Shown here: in pieces, positions 16,040-24,782 of the stretch
Position numbering within the stretch: the stretch's first letter is position 1
Layout of the letters: each line of letters starts with the position of its first letter
NCBI GenBank assembly: GCA_964574705.1
Contig: CAZNOO010000011.1
Coordinates: 1 to 57,387, forward strand
From: JAHIVB01 sp964574705
GTDB lineage: Bacteria > Bacillota_I > Bacilli_A > Izemoplasmatales > Hujiaoplasmataceae
Reading direction: 5' to 3'
DNA length: 57,387 nt
Notes under the pieces: model-generated
Databases searched by the model: none
What the model was told of the DNA's origin: nothing
The model's input: the letters and a program-made list of their open reading frames with translations, nothing else
Program-made: the position numbers and the translations under genes

Positions 16040-17873
16040 TATTGAATTATTGTTAATATTCCTGTTAGCTTCAGGTGTCATCTCTTATTTCCTGACGAAA
16101 CTGAATTCCTTCGCAGGAAGCGTATTTACAATCTTCTCTACGATGTTTGTCTTTGCATCCCTTGCAATGTATGGCTTCACTGGAAATCTTGACACAACCG
16201 TCAATTTAATCCCTGTGTTGTCGTTTGCACAAACAAACGTTGGTTTCTATTTTGCAATCATCATCGTCTTCGTCTACTTAATGGTTAGCTTCTTCCATCC
16301 TTACTTTGTAGGCGAATACAAATACAAAAATTCCTACAACATGATGTTCCTGCTCAGTTTAGCGGGCGTCATCGGAACATTCTTTGCAGACAATTTTATT
16401 CAATTGTTCTTCGCTTTTGAATTCATCGTTTGGACGAGCATGCTATTAATCCCGATGGGCAAGAGCAAAAAAGCCGCTGTTTCATATTATGGATTCAGTG
16501 CTTTAGGAAGTTTTGCAATGTTGTTTGGAATCTTGGTCATGAGAAGTGTAGCCGGATCCTTCGACATCGATTTGGGACTTGCCAGTGTTACTGGCGGACA
16601 AGCCACCTTGGTGTTCGTATTGTTCTTGGTTGCGGCATTTTCAAAACTTGGAGCGTTCCCCTTCCACGTGTGGTTGCCGGAAGCTCATGGAAATGCTCCT
16701 CATCCATTCTCTCCGGTATTATCCGGAGCGCTTGTCAAACTTGGAGCGTTCGTGGCGGTGTTCGCTATTTTAAGAATTTTGCCATCCACTCCACTTGTGA
16801 ATTTCGCTAATGCAAATTTACCGAATATACCACTTGGACAATATGCCGTTGTAATTCTAGGTAGTCTCTCCATCGTCTTTGGTACGTTGATGGCTATCAA
16901 GGAAGACGACGCAAAGAAGTTATTAGCATATTCGTCCATGAGCCATGGTGGATACATCCTCGTTGCTTTTGGTATCATGACTTCTCAAGCTGTTGCCGGT
17001 GGATTCTATCACATTCTTGCCCATGCACTTGCGAGTGCAGGCGCATTCATGGCAATCGCAGCTGTCGCAAAACAAACACATACGACGAAAATCAGCGAAC
17101 TAGGCGGTATGATTCACAAAATGCCGATTACTTATGTCGTTTATCTTGTCGCAATCATATCGATGGCAGGTATTCCTCCAATGGGTGGATTCATTTCCAA
17201 ATGGTTGATATTCCAAGCCGTCATCAACAAAGGAATGATATTCGTAGCGGTTGCGGTCTTCTTCGGAAGTATCGGTTCCTTCCTTTACGTGTTCAGACCC
17301 CTTGCAGCTTTGTTCTTAGGACAAGAACTTCGTGAATATAAGATTACTGTAAAAGAAGCTCCAATCTTAATGTTGATTCCAATGGTGATTATTACAGCGC
17401 TTAATGTCTATACCGGCGTTATGCCAGCAGCCATTCTGAGTTTCATCAACAAAATGCTTCCCGAACTCGGACTTGCGCCAATTTCAATTACAATGTGGGA
17501 CATCGTTGGCACAAGCGGAACACTGAACCCTGGGCTCATTGCTTTGGTATTTGCAACCGGCTTTGTCGTTGCGTTCATATTGTTCCTTGTATTAAAAAAA
17601 TCCAAAAAAGTCACTTTAATGCAAACCTATACCGCAGGAAACTTCGTTCATGACGAACAACTTCTGCACTACACAAAAGATTTCTATGCACCGCTTGAAA
17701 GGCTGTATATCAAATATACAACCAAAATGACGGACTTCTATGAAGCTCTCGCAGTCAAAATCAAAGAAATTGGAAAGTTTGGCAAATATCTCTTTATGAA
17801 TAAATTCATTGGGACAACGATCCTTTGGATCATCGCCATACTTCTTTTCCTATTGGTAGGTGAAGTACTATGA
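16032..17873 (+). CDS. antiporter-like subunit, NuoL/MbxH'-type
   Basis: A 613-residue NuoL/MrpD-family protein. It has the helix-5 Glu (QLFFAFEFIVWTSMLLI), the canonical FPFHVWLPEAHGNAPHPFS, and a further Lys-containing helix (MAIKEDDAKKLLAYSSMSHGGYI). A C-terminal extension (about 520-613) ends in one extra helix with a basic amphipathic stretch before it, like the lateral-helix end of MbxH'/NuoL. Presence of a second antiporter-like subunit is what separates Mbx-type from Mbh-type clusters. Overlaps the previous gene by 8 bp. Confidence 0.92.
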   Translation: MANIELLLIFLLASGVISYFLTKLNSFAGSVFTIFSTMFVFASLAMYGFTGNLDTTVNLIPVLSFAQTNVGFYFAIIIVFVYLMVSFFHPYFVGEYKYKNSYNMMFLLSLAGVIGTFFADNFIQLFFAFEFIVWTSMLLIPMGKSKKAAVSYYGFSALGSFAMLFGILVMRSVAGSFDIDLGLASVTGGQATLVFVLFLVAAFSKLGAFPFHVWLPEAHGNAPHPFSPVLSGALVKLGAFVAVFAILRILPSTPLVNFANANLPNIPLGQYAVVILGSLSIVFGTLMAIKEDDAKKLLAYSSMSHGGYILVAFGIMTSQAVAGGFYHILAHALASAGAFMAIAAVAKQTHTTKISELGGMIHKMPITYVVYLVAIISMAGIPPMGGFISKWLIFQAVINKGMIFVAVAVFFGSIGSFLYVFRPLAALFLGQELREYKITVKEAPILMLIPMVIITALNVYTGVMPAAILSFINKMLPELGLAPISITMWDIVGTSGTLNPGLIALVFATGFVVAFILFLVLKKSKKVTLMQTYTAGNFVHDEQLLHYTKDFYAPLERLYIKYTTKMTDFYEALAVKIKEIGKFGKYLFMNKFIGTTILWIIAILLFLLVGEVL

Positions 17874-18775
17874 TTCTTAATCTATTAATTGGACTCGGAG
17901 TCGCATTCTTCGGATTTGCGCTTCAAACCAGTATCGCAGGACTCAACCGTAAAATCATCGGCCGTCTTCAAAAACGTGTTGGCCCGAGATGGTATCAAGA
18001 ATTCCTCGATATCTTCAAACTATTAAGCAAACGTGCAACAAGCCATGGATGGATCTTTGATTTCGGAGTCATCATGGCTTTAGGCGGAATCATCGCAACA
18101 GCAATGTTTATGCCTCTTACTTCTACTTTCAGTGCCTTTGGAACCTATGACAACTTTTTCATCTTCGTTTACTTGCTTGCCGTTGGTATGTTAGGTATGG
18201 CAATGTCAGCCAGTGGTTCAGGAAACCCGTGGGCATCCATCGGCGTCATGCGTGCATTGACCACAATGCTAGCTTATGAAGTGCCTTTCATGATCATCAT
18301 TCTTACCATTATCAAGGTTGCAGGTACCAGCTCAATTTCAGGCATCCAATTATTCCAACAGGCTGCAGGAAACAATTGGTTCGCAATCGCACTTCCGCTT
18401 GGTGGAATTGTCGGTTTCATTTCCTTGATGGGAATGTTAGGTAAAAAACCATTTGAAACATACATTGCGCCCGCAGAAATCGCATCCGGACCGATGGTTG
18501 AATACGGTGGCAAACAACTTGGAATGCTCTTCATCATGCATGAAATTACTGTGTTTATCGAAGTCAGTTTGTTTGTCCATCTGTTCTTAGGTGGCGCAAC
18601 TAATGTCTTCATCTTCATCTTGAAATACTTCTTGGTTTACACGTTCGCAAACTTGATTTCAAATGTCAACGGACGTTTCAAAATCGATCAGGTTGTTACA
18701 TTCTTCTATAAATGGCCATTAATTCTTGCCATGGTTCAAGCGTTTATCGCAATCTATCTCGGGTGGGTGATTTAA
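17870..18775 (+). CDS. NuoH/MbxM-like membrane anchor subunit
   Basis: A 301-residue, eight-helix protein of the complex I subunit 1 family. The motif LNRKIIGRLQKRVGPRWYQ (normally RxGPN) and AYEVPFMII are clear. The loop KPFETYIAPAEIASGPMVEYGG corresponds to the PFDxPEAExEL loop of NuoH that lines the quinone path, with changed acidic positions. It anchors the peripheral arm to the ion-translocating arm. Overlaps the previous gene by 4 bp. Confidence 0.93.
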   Translation: MILNLLIGLGVAFFGFALQTSIAGLNRKIIGRLQKRVGPRWYQEFLDIFKLLSKRATSHGWIFDFGVIMALGGIIATAMFMPLTSTFSAFGTYDNFFIFVYLLAVGMLGMAMSASGSGNPWASIGVMRALTTMLAYEVPFMIIILTIIKVAGTSSISGIQLFQQAAGNNWFAIALPLGGIVGFISLMGMLGKKPFETYIAPAEIASGPMVEYGGKQLGMLFIMHEITVFIEVSLFVHLFLGGATNVFIFILKYFLVYTFANLISNVNGRFKIDQVVTFFYKWPLILAMVQAFIAIYLGWVI

Positions 18776-19354
18776 TTGAAAAGTACTAAATTTACACCAG
18801 AAAGAAACATTACCAGAGCCGAGACCGATCGTAAATGGTGGGAAATCGGAGATTTTTTCAGAAGAAACTCGCTTTGGTTATTAATGTACTGTACAGGATG
18901 CTGCGCGATTGAGTTGCCACCGGCAATGACATCCGCATATGATATGGAACGTCTTGGAATGGGCCCTATGGCTACGCCAAGACAAGCGGACATTCTGCTT
19001 GTCTCAGGGTATCTTTCTTTAAAAACTTTAAGACGTTTGATTTATACTTACGAACAAATGAGTGAACCACGTTATGTCGTCGCACTTGGAAGTTGTCCAA
19101 TCAACGGCGGAATCTATCATGATTCCCACGCCGTCATCAACCAATTGGATCAATATGTTCCTGTCGACGTATACGTCGCAGGATGCATGCCGAACACGGA
19201 AGCTGTTATGAACGGTTTCGTCGACTTGATGGAACAAATCAAAAACAAGTCAGCAAACGGTTGGATGAAGTATCGCGACAACTACGAATGGTATCGCCAA
19301 AATCAAATTCAATCACTTGGGGAGGTAGATGTTCATGACGAATTCCATGACTAA
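18776..19354 (+). CDS. NuoB/MbxJ-like [4Fe-4S] subunit (N2-type cluster)
   Basis: A 192-residue small subunit. Cluster ligands are seen in YCTGCCAIE (C39, C42, C43), ALGSCPINGG (C107) and VAGCMPNTEA (C137), matching the N2 or proximal cluster. CTGCC contains both the CxxC of hydrogenase small subunits and the adjacent CC of NuoB. It starts at TTG (18776), one base after the previous stop codon, with GGTGA in front; no suitable ATG lies in the right place. Confidence 0.93.
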   Translation: MKSTKFTPERNITRAETDRKWWEIGDFFRRNSLWLLMYCTGCCAIELPPAMTSAYDMERLGMGPMATPRQADILLVSGYLSLKTLRRLIYTYEQMSEPRYVVALGSCPINGGIYHDSHAVINQLDQYVPVDVYVAGCMPNTEAVMNGFVDLMEQIKNKSANGWMKYRDNYEWYRQNQIQSLGEVDVHDEFHD

Positions 19355-19922
19355 TGTCGAATTTGTACAAAACCTCGTAAAATCCAATGTAAAAGTATTA
19401 AAAGAACACGTAACGGACCAATACCAAGTCCATTTCGTTGTAGAACAAGATAAAGTCCATTTCCTTCTTAATATTTTAAGGAATGCAGGATGGATTCAAT
19501 TATCTTACTTGAGTGCAGTGGACTGGCCTGAAGAAAACAAGTTTGAGCTCGTATATATCGTCTTTAATTGGGACAAACCGGTTTATGTTCAAATCAGAAC
19601 TAAAATCGACAGAGAGAATCCGGTTATGAATTCGATTCTTCCAATTTATCCTGGATGCAAATACTATGAAAGAGAATGCCATGAATTCTTTGGCGTTAAA
19701 TTTCCTGGAAACCCAGATTATGAAAAACAACTCATCCTTGAAAATTGGGACGACATTCCTCCAATGCGAAAGGATTTCGATCCCGAAGCTTATAGCACTC
19801 GCAAATTTCCACAAAGAGAATACTCAGAAACTTACATCGTTCAAAGTGAAGGAAAGAGCAAAATTGCTAAAATGGAAGCTAGAACAAAACGTGCAGAATC
19901 TTTGAGGGGAGGCAAAAAATAA
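19335..19922 (+). CDS. NuoC/MbxK-like 30-kDa subunit
   Basis: A 195-residue protein of the complex I 30-kDa family. The signature ERECHEFFGVKFPGNPD is close to ERExxDxFGIxFxGHPD. It holds the peripheral arm subunits together and binds no cofactor. Start at the ATG 19335 is favoured because GGAGGT stands 8 bases before it; the ATG at 19329 is only two bases from that site. It overlaps the NuoB-like gene and abuts the next gene. Confidence 0.92.
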   Translation: MTNSMTNVEFVQNLVKSNVKVLKEHVTDQYQVHFVVEQDKVHFLLNILRNAGWIQLSYLSAVDWPEENKFELVYIVFNWDKPVYVQIRTKIDRENPVMNSILPIYPGCKYYERECHEFFGVKFPGNPDYEKQLILENWDDIPPMRKDFDPEAYSTRKFPQREYSETYIVQSEGKSKIAKMEARTKRAESLRGGKK

Positions 19923-21028
19923 TGAGAGAGATGAAATTATTCTTAGGCCCCCAACATCCTGGAATGCACGGAAATGCTTCCGTCCACATGTATGTGGAAG
20001 GAGACATCATTAAAAGAAGTTTCTTATTACCAGGAATGCTTCACCGCGGTTTCGAAAAAGGAATGGAACGTCATTCTTGGATGAACAACATTTCCTTGAT
20101 TCCGCGTGTTTGCGTTGTTGAACCAGATATCAATGAACTTGCATTTGCAATGGGCGCAGAAAAACTTTTAGGTCTTGAAATTCCTGAAAGAGCTCAATGG
20201 ATTCGAATGATCATCATGGAACTTGCAAGACTTTCCATCCATTTGATGGCCTACGGTGGCATCGGTGGACCAACAGGTAACTACACCTTGATGTATCATG
20301 CTCACGCAGATAGAAATGAAATTTTGGATATCTTTGAACAGATTACAGGAATGCGTGTCTATCATCAATACATCGTCATCGGTGGAGTCAGAAAAGACTT
20401 GCCAGAAGGCATCGAAAAAGACATCCATAAATTCTTGGATAGCCTGGAATCCAGATACGATGAATATCGCGATCTTGGAATCGATAACCCTTCAATCATC
20501 AAGAGAATCAAGGACACGATCATGCTTCCAGAAGAAGTTGTTTGGGAACTTGGCGTTACCGGTATCGGTATGCGTTCTTCCGTCAACAAACCTTATGATG
20601 TTCGTAAAGTCATGCCTTATTGCAGATATGACCAAGTGGAGTTTGAAGTTCCGGTTTCAGATTATTCAGACGCAAGAAGTCGTATCGATTGCAAACTAAA
20701 AGAAATTCTTCAATCCATCAGCATCATCAGACAATGTCTGGTTAAAATTCCAGAAGGACCTGTCAGAGTTCCAATCTCCAGAGGTCAGTCGATGCGTTGG
20801 GTCATTCCAAAAGGGTACGTATACAGCGTCGTTGAATCGAGCCGCGGTGAGTTTGGATACTTTATGGTTTCAGATGGCGGAACCAATCCTTACAGAGTCG
20901 GTGTTCGTGGGGCAAGTTATCCTCAAGGATTGCTTGGTGTTGAAAAATACATGCCTGGAACCAGAATCGACGATGCACCATTATGGATAGATACCATGGG
21001 CGTTTGTTCGCCGGAAATTGACAGGTAG
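19922..21028 (+). CDS. NuoD/MbxL-like large subunit without [NiFe] ligands
   Basis: A 368-residue protein of the NuoD/[NiFe]-hydrogenase large-subunit family. FLGPQHPGMHG (His12, His16) and LHRGFEKGME are NuoD-like. Hydrogenases coordinate the metal with two CxxC motifs; here the N-terminal one is C64-VV-E67 and the C-terminal one C362-SP-E365, just before the IDR end shared with NuoD. The NuoD quinone Tyr (in RLDY) aligns with Val65. So neither H2 chemistry nor ordinary quinone reduction is expected. No maturation protease site follows, since the chain ends at R368 as in NuoD. GAGGGGAGG precedes the ATG. Confidence 0.92.
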   Translation: MREMKLFLGPQHPGMHGNASVHMYVEGDIIKRSFLLPGMLHRGFEKGMERHSWMNNISLIPRVCVVEPDINELAFAMGAEKLLGLEIPERAQWIRMIIMELARLSIHLMAYGGIGGPTGNYTLMYHAHADRNEILDIFEQITGMRVYHQYIVIGGVRKDLPEGIEKDIHKFLDSLESRYDEYRDLGIDNPSIIKRIKDTIMLPEEVVWELGVTGIGMRSSVNKPYDVRKVMPYCRYDQVEFEVPVSDYSDARSRIDCKLKEILQSISIIRQCLVKIPEGPVRVPISRGQSMRWVIPKGYVYSVVESSRGEFGYFMVSDGGTNPYRVGVRGASYPQGLLGVEKYMPGTRIDDAPLWIDTMGVCSPEIDR

Positions 21029-21039
21029 GAGGAGATACT

Positions 21040-23040
21040 ATGAAAGATAACGAAAACAAGAGATACAAACACGCTAGCATCTTCGGTCCGATGAGACATT
21101 TCAAGTACCTTTTCAAAAAACCCGTCACTCATCCGTTCAAAATCATATTCACAAGAAAAAATGCTAGTTATTTAAATGACAATGCCATCTTTAAAAACAA
21201 AAAAAGATTGGACTCTGCTCCTAGAACAGCTCCGGATAATTTAAGAGGATTCCATACCAACGACTGGGAAGTCTGTATCGGATGTGGTACTTGTGCTGAT
21301 ATCTGTCCAACAGATGCAATCAGAATGGTTGAACGCGCTGATTTAAAAGATGAAGCAGGAAAACTCCAACAACGTCCGGTTATCGACTATGGACGCTGCT
21401 GCTTCTGCGCACTTTGCGTTGACACTTGCACGACAGAATCTCTTAAAATGAGTAAGGAATACATCTATTCAGAAACTGATCCTGACCAATTCCTGTTAAT
21501 GCCTGAAAAAACATGGCAAGGGGAAAAAGTCGAAGCGGGCTATGTCAAAACCGAAGAATCCGATCTTCTTGACCTCAAACGGGTACCGATGGAACACATC
21601 GAACCGGATGAAAGAAAGAAAAGCTTCATTGAAGTTGTTCGTGGTTATTCCAAAGAAGCCGCAAGACAAGAAGCCGCACGTTGCGTTGAATGCGGCATTT
21701 GCACAAGCTCTTGTCCTGTTCAAATGCACATTCCAAACTACATTAAAGCAATTTGGGAAGACGACATTGAAGGTGCGTTGAGACTTGTATACGAAACAAA
21801 TCCATTACCAGGTGTTTGCGGTAGAGTTTGTACTCACAACTGTGAAACTGCCTGTGCGATCGCCGTCAGAGGAGAAGCTATCGCCATTCGTTGGTTGAAA
21901 CGCTATATCATTGACAGCGCACCAGATGATATGTATGACAAGATTTTCGCTGAACCTGTATCCGAAGTCATCGATGCAAAAATCGCTATCGCCGGATCCG
22001 GACCTTCAAGTTTAAGTGCTGCATACTACTTAAGAGCCCTAGGATACACTGTTGACGTATTTGAAGAAAAAGATCGTCCCGGTGGAGTCGCTAGCTACGG
22101 TGCTCCGCAATATAGAATCCCTGATTATGCTGTTGAAAAAGACATCAACTTCATCAAGAAAATCGGTGTAAACATCAAGACGAACACAAGAGTTGGAACC
22201 GACATTACAATAGATCAACTTCATGAAAAATATGACGCAGTATACCTCGGAACCGGATTCTTTAAAGCCAGAATGTTGAACATTCCTGGTGCAGACCATA
22301 AAGACGTTATCGGCGCAATGGACTTCCTTCCACTCGCAAGAGACTTCGCTAGAGGTCACCTCTTGCTTGAAGATATGAATGTCTTGCAAAGCGCAGTTGT
22401 CGTTGGTGGTGGGGACGTTGCATTCGACGTCGCAAGAAACCTAACAAGAATTCAAATCATGAAATATGGAAAAGCAAACGTATTGTTGACATCACTTGAA
22501 TCCAGAGACATTCTTCCTGCAAGCTTGGATGAATTCGTTGAAGGTGGGGAAGAAGCCGTTAAAATGCAACTTGGATTCGGACCTCAAGAAATCGTCGTCA
22601 AAAATGGCAAAGTCAAAGGACTTAAAGTATGGAAATGCTTAAGCGTCTTTGATGAAACCGGACGTTTCAATCCAAAATTCGATCAAACTCAGGAACAAGT
22701 ATTTGAAGCGGATCAAGTTTATCTGTCAATCGGACAAGCTCCGGACTATGAATATATTCCTGAAAGTATGAAAGATAAAGTAATCATTGAACGTGGCAAA
22801 ATCAAAGCCAACGAATTCGGTCAAGTCGCAGGACAAGAATGGCTGTTCGTCGGTGGAGACATCTTCCGCGGACCAGATATCATTACCGGTGTCGCAGATG
22901 GTCATAGGGCTGCTCAAGGAATTGACGACTTCTTATACAATAAGTCGAAAAAGAAAGAGCAAAGCGAGTATTACAAGGAATTAAGGGAAGCAATTCACTT
23001 CAATACACCTAAACTCGCAATGAAGCCAAAAAGAAAGTAA
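21040..23040 (+). CDS. fusion of NuoI/MbxN-like ferredoxin subunit and GltD/NfnB-like flavoprotein
   Basis: A 666-residue protein. Residues about 1-140 are a NuoI-like part with two [4Fe-4S] motifs (C79, C82, C85, C89 and C120, C123, C126, C130). A linker follows. Residues about 195-666 are a GltD-type module: C215-C218-C221-C225 and C260-C264-C268-C272 in its Fe-S domain, FAD site GSGPSS (319-324), NAD(P) site GGGDVA (456-461). The stretch SLESRD (485-490) holds Leu and Glu where NADPH enzymes have an Arg pair. Electrons could flow between ferredoxin, four clusters, FAD and NAD(H). Last gene of the operon, 11 bp after the large subunit. Confidence 0.92.
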   Translation: MKDNENKRYKHASIFGPMRHFKYLFKKPVTHPFKIIFTRKNASYLNDNAIFKNKKRLDSAPRTAPDNLRGFHTNDWEVCIGCGTCADICPTDAIRMVERADLKDEAGKLQQRPVIDYGRCCFCALCVDTCTTESLKMSKEYIYSETDPDQFLLMPEKTWQGEKVEAGYVKTEESDLLDLKRVPMEHIEPDERKKSFIEVVRGYSKEAARQEAARCVECGICTSSCPVQMHIPNYIKAIWEDDIEGALRLVYETNPLPGVCGRVCTHNCETACAIAVRGEAIAIRWLKRYIIDSAPDDMYDKIFAEPVSEVIDAKIAIAGSGPSSLSAAYYLRALGYTVDVFEEKDRPGGVASYGAPQYRIPDYAVEKDINFIKKIGVNIKTNTRVGTDITIDQLHEKYDAVYLGTGFFKARMLNIPGADHKDVIGAMDFLPLARDFARGHLLLEDMNVLQSAVVVGGGDVAFDVARNLTRIQIMKYGKANVLLTSLESRDILPASLDEFVEGGEEAVKMQLGFGPQEIVVKNGKVKGLKVWKCLSVFDETGRFNPKFDQTQEQVFEADQVYLSIGQAPDYEYIPESMKDKVIIERGKIKANEFGQVAGQEWLFVGGDIFRGPDIITGVADGHRAAQGIDDFLYNKSKKKEQSEYYKELREAIHFNTPKLAMKPKRK

Positions 23041-23049
23041 AATCAAAAG

Positions 23050-23082
23050 AGCACCGATTTCATTTTGAAGTCGGTGCTTTTC
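23050..23082 (+). terminator. terminator of the Mbx-type operon
   Basis: GCACCGA (23051-23057) pairs with TCGGTGC (23071-23077), with extra pairing inside, followed by TTTT. It lies 10 bases after the stop of the fusion gene. Confidence 0.8.
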
Positions 23083-23115
23083 TATTCTTAAATGTCTGAT
23101 CTTCTTCTGCCTTTA

Positions 23116-23143
23116 TTGACAAAATAAGAACCTCTTGTATAAT
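23116..23143 (+). promoter_or_regulatory. promoter of the membrane protein gene at 23168
   Basis: Perfect TTGACA (23116-23121) and TATAAT (23138-23143) with a 16-bp spacer. Confidence 0.75.
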
Positions 23144-23167
23144 AAATATAAAAGCAGGAGGGAATCT

Positions 23168-23863
23168 ATGGACTATTCGGTAGCGAGAGAATTAAACGGA
23201 CTATACATCATACTAGACATTATTTTTCTATTATTTCTTGGAATATTATTGCTGAAATTCAAAAAAAGACTAGCCTTTTTATTTGGTTTATCAGGGGCTC
23301 TACTATATTTTTTCGTCGACTACGGCATTTTCTTTCTTCTTCTAGGAACAAGGGAAGTTGTTGGCGCGAGCACGTTTTGGTTTTTGCTTTGGCTTTCCAC
23401 TAGTTATGGGTTTACGAACTTCGTTTGGATTTGGTTGTTCTTAAATAAAGACAAAAGAATATTGGAATGGTCACTTTTTATCGTGATTGGATGGATTGCG
23501 GTTGCATTATTGTCTCAAAGCTTTGGTTCAGGATTCCAACTGATTCAGATTTCAAGGGGAACTTCATCTTACCACGGAGCCATGGCCTTAATTCTATTTA
23601 TTGGATATTCAATCGTCATTATCAAAAACCTTAAGAGCAAAGACGAAGAACGTCTTCCAATTTTAAGAATGTTGTTCATTGGAATATTGGTTCAATTTTC
23701 TTGGGAAGCTGTGTTACTTTTAACGGGAATCAGACCCTCCGGGCTGAATCCTTTGATTGTCAATTCGCTCCTCGAAACCAATCTTGGCGTTCCATACCTA
23801 TACTTCATTCACAAAGCAATCACTAAAAATCGTCAAGAAGATTTAACAAAGCAGATTTTCTAA
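23168..23863 (+). CDS. seven-helix membrane protein, family not recognised
   Basis: A 231-residue, very hydrophobic protein with about seven predicted helices and a short basic C-terminus. Polar motifs inside helices include FVDYGIFF and SWEAVLL. No signal peptide or cofactor motif is seen. The ATG at 23168 follows GGAGGG by 6 bases. It is transcribed alone from a strong promoter and converges on a YwaF-like gene, with a shared terminator between them. I cannot assign a function. Confidence 0.75.
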   Translation: MDYSVARELNGLYIILDIIFLLFLGILLLKFKKRLAFLFGLSGALLYFFVDYGIFFLLLGTREVVGASTFWFLLWLSTSYGFTNFVWIWLFLNKDKRILEWSLFIVIGWIAVALLSQSFGSGFQLIQISRGTSSYHGAMALILFIGYSIVIIKNLKSKDEERLPILRMLFIGILVQFSWEAVLLLTGIRPSGLNPLIVNSLLETNLGVPYLYFIHKAITKNRQEDLTKQIF

Positions 23864-23877
23864 AATTACATTAAATG

Positions 23878-23918
23878 AAAAAAGACTTGAATTTTCACGA
23901 GAGAATTCAAGTCTTTAT
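23878..23918. terminator. bidirectional terminator between convergent genes
   Basis: AAAGACTTGAATT (23881-23893) pairs fully with AATTCAAGTCTTT (23904-23916). A runs on one side and T on the other let it work in both directions. Confidence 0.8.
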
Positions 23919-23930
23919 ATTATATTTGAC

Positions 23931-24653
23931 CTATGTGTTCGTTATCAAACGAACCTTTTTTCTGTTTGATTTAATATTAGTTACGAGATATACAAGATTA
24001 AACAAAATGAAAATCGCTAACCCAAATCCAATCGGCCAGAAGTCGCCTAAGAACGAAAACATAAATACAACTTCTGCTGGGAGTTCTCTTAAAAACAGAT
24101 GATTGGTGTCAATCAAGAAGTTGATTGGGTAAACAATCAAAGAATAGATGAAAAGAATCAAACTCGATTTAAGCATATCTTTGTAAGTAAATTTAAATCT
24201 GTGAACTTTAAGAAGGTATAAATTCCCTAGAAGAAATAATCCATGATTTCCAAAATAGTGGATGTATCGGAAATGCGGAAATACGTAAGGTTGATCCGCA
24301 ACAATTAATGATAGAAGAGATCCAATGATGGCCCACGGATATATAAACTTGAAAACTTTCTCGCTCTTCGTCCATAATGCAATTGCGGTCGTGTACATTG
24401 AAATAGCGCACATACCCATCGGTAATAAGGATGCTTGAAAAATGCCATCTTTGAGAGCCCATGCATAGAACGTCCATTCCATCGAAACCATTAGTACTGC
24501 AACACTTCTGCGCAGCCATAAGTCAACCTTGTCTGAAATCTTGTTTTTGAAAACCATCATCAATACAAACAATAAAACTAGGAACAGGATAGCAAAAAGG
24601 TGTGCAAGTGAAAACATTTCAAAAGTAGCGTATCTTTCATCAAAGAAAATCAT
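23931..24653 (-). CDS. YwaF/TIGR02206-type integral membrane protein
   Basis: A 240-residue, seven-helix protein resembling the YwaF (TIGR02206) family: FSLAHLFAILFLV near the N-terminus and conserved polar pairs such as FHFRYIHYFGNHGLF-like (here PHFRYIHYFGNHGLF) and YPINFLIDTNHLFL. The function of the family is unknown. ATG at 24653 is favoured over an adjacent upstream TTG because AAGGAG lies 8 bases ahead. Confidence 0.75.
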   Translation of the reverse strand: MIFFDERYATFEMFSLAHLFAILFLVLLFVLMMVFKNKISDKVDLWLRRSVAVLMVSMEWTFYAWALKDGIFQASLLPMGMCAISMYTTAIALWTKSEKVFKFIYPWAIIGSLLSLIVADQPYVFPHFRYIHYFGNHGLFLLGNLYLLKVHRFKFTYKDMLKSSLILFIYSLIVYPINFLIDTNHLFLRELPAEVVFMFSFLGDFWPIGFGLAIFILFNLVYLVTNIKSNRKKVRLITNT

Positions 24654-24782
24654 CAAGCCATCTCCTTAAGCATATTTAGTAGATAGAGTGAACTCTATCT
24701 TTTTCGATTATACCTTATTGATTTGACTTTTGCAATGCGACAAATAAATATCCTTCCGTCTCAAAGGTTTTATACAAATAAA

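Noticed and set aside
19922..21028. Annotation as a [NiFe] hydrogenase large subunit
   Set aside because: Both CxxC motifs are CxxE, the chain ends like NuoD without a processing extension, and no maturation genes lie nearby.
12253..23040. Annotation as ordinary NADH:quinone oxidoreductase (complex I) or as a plain Mrp antiporter
   Set aside because: No NuoE/F/G subunits, small Mrp subunits E/F/G/B/C are present, the order is that of Mbx, and the quinone Tyr is missing. A plain Mrp operon would not carry NuoB/C/D/H/I-like genes.
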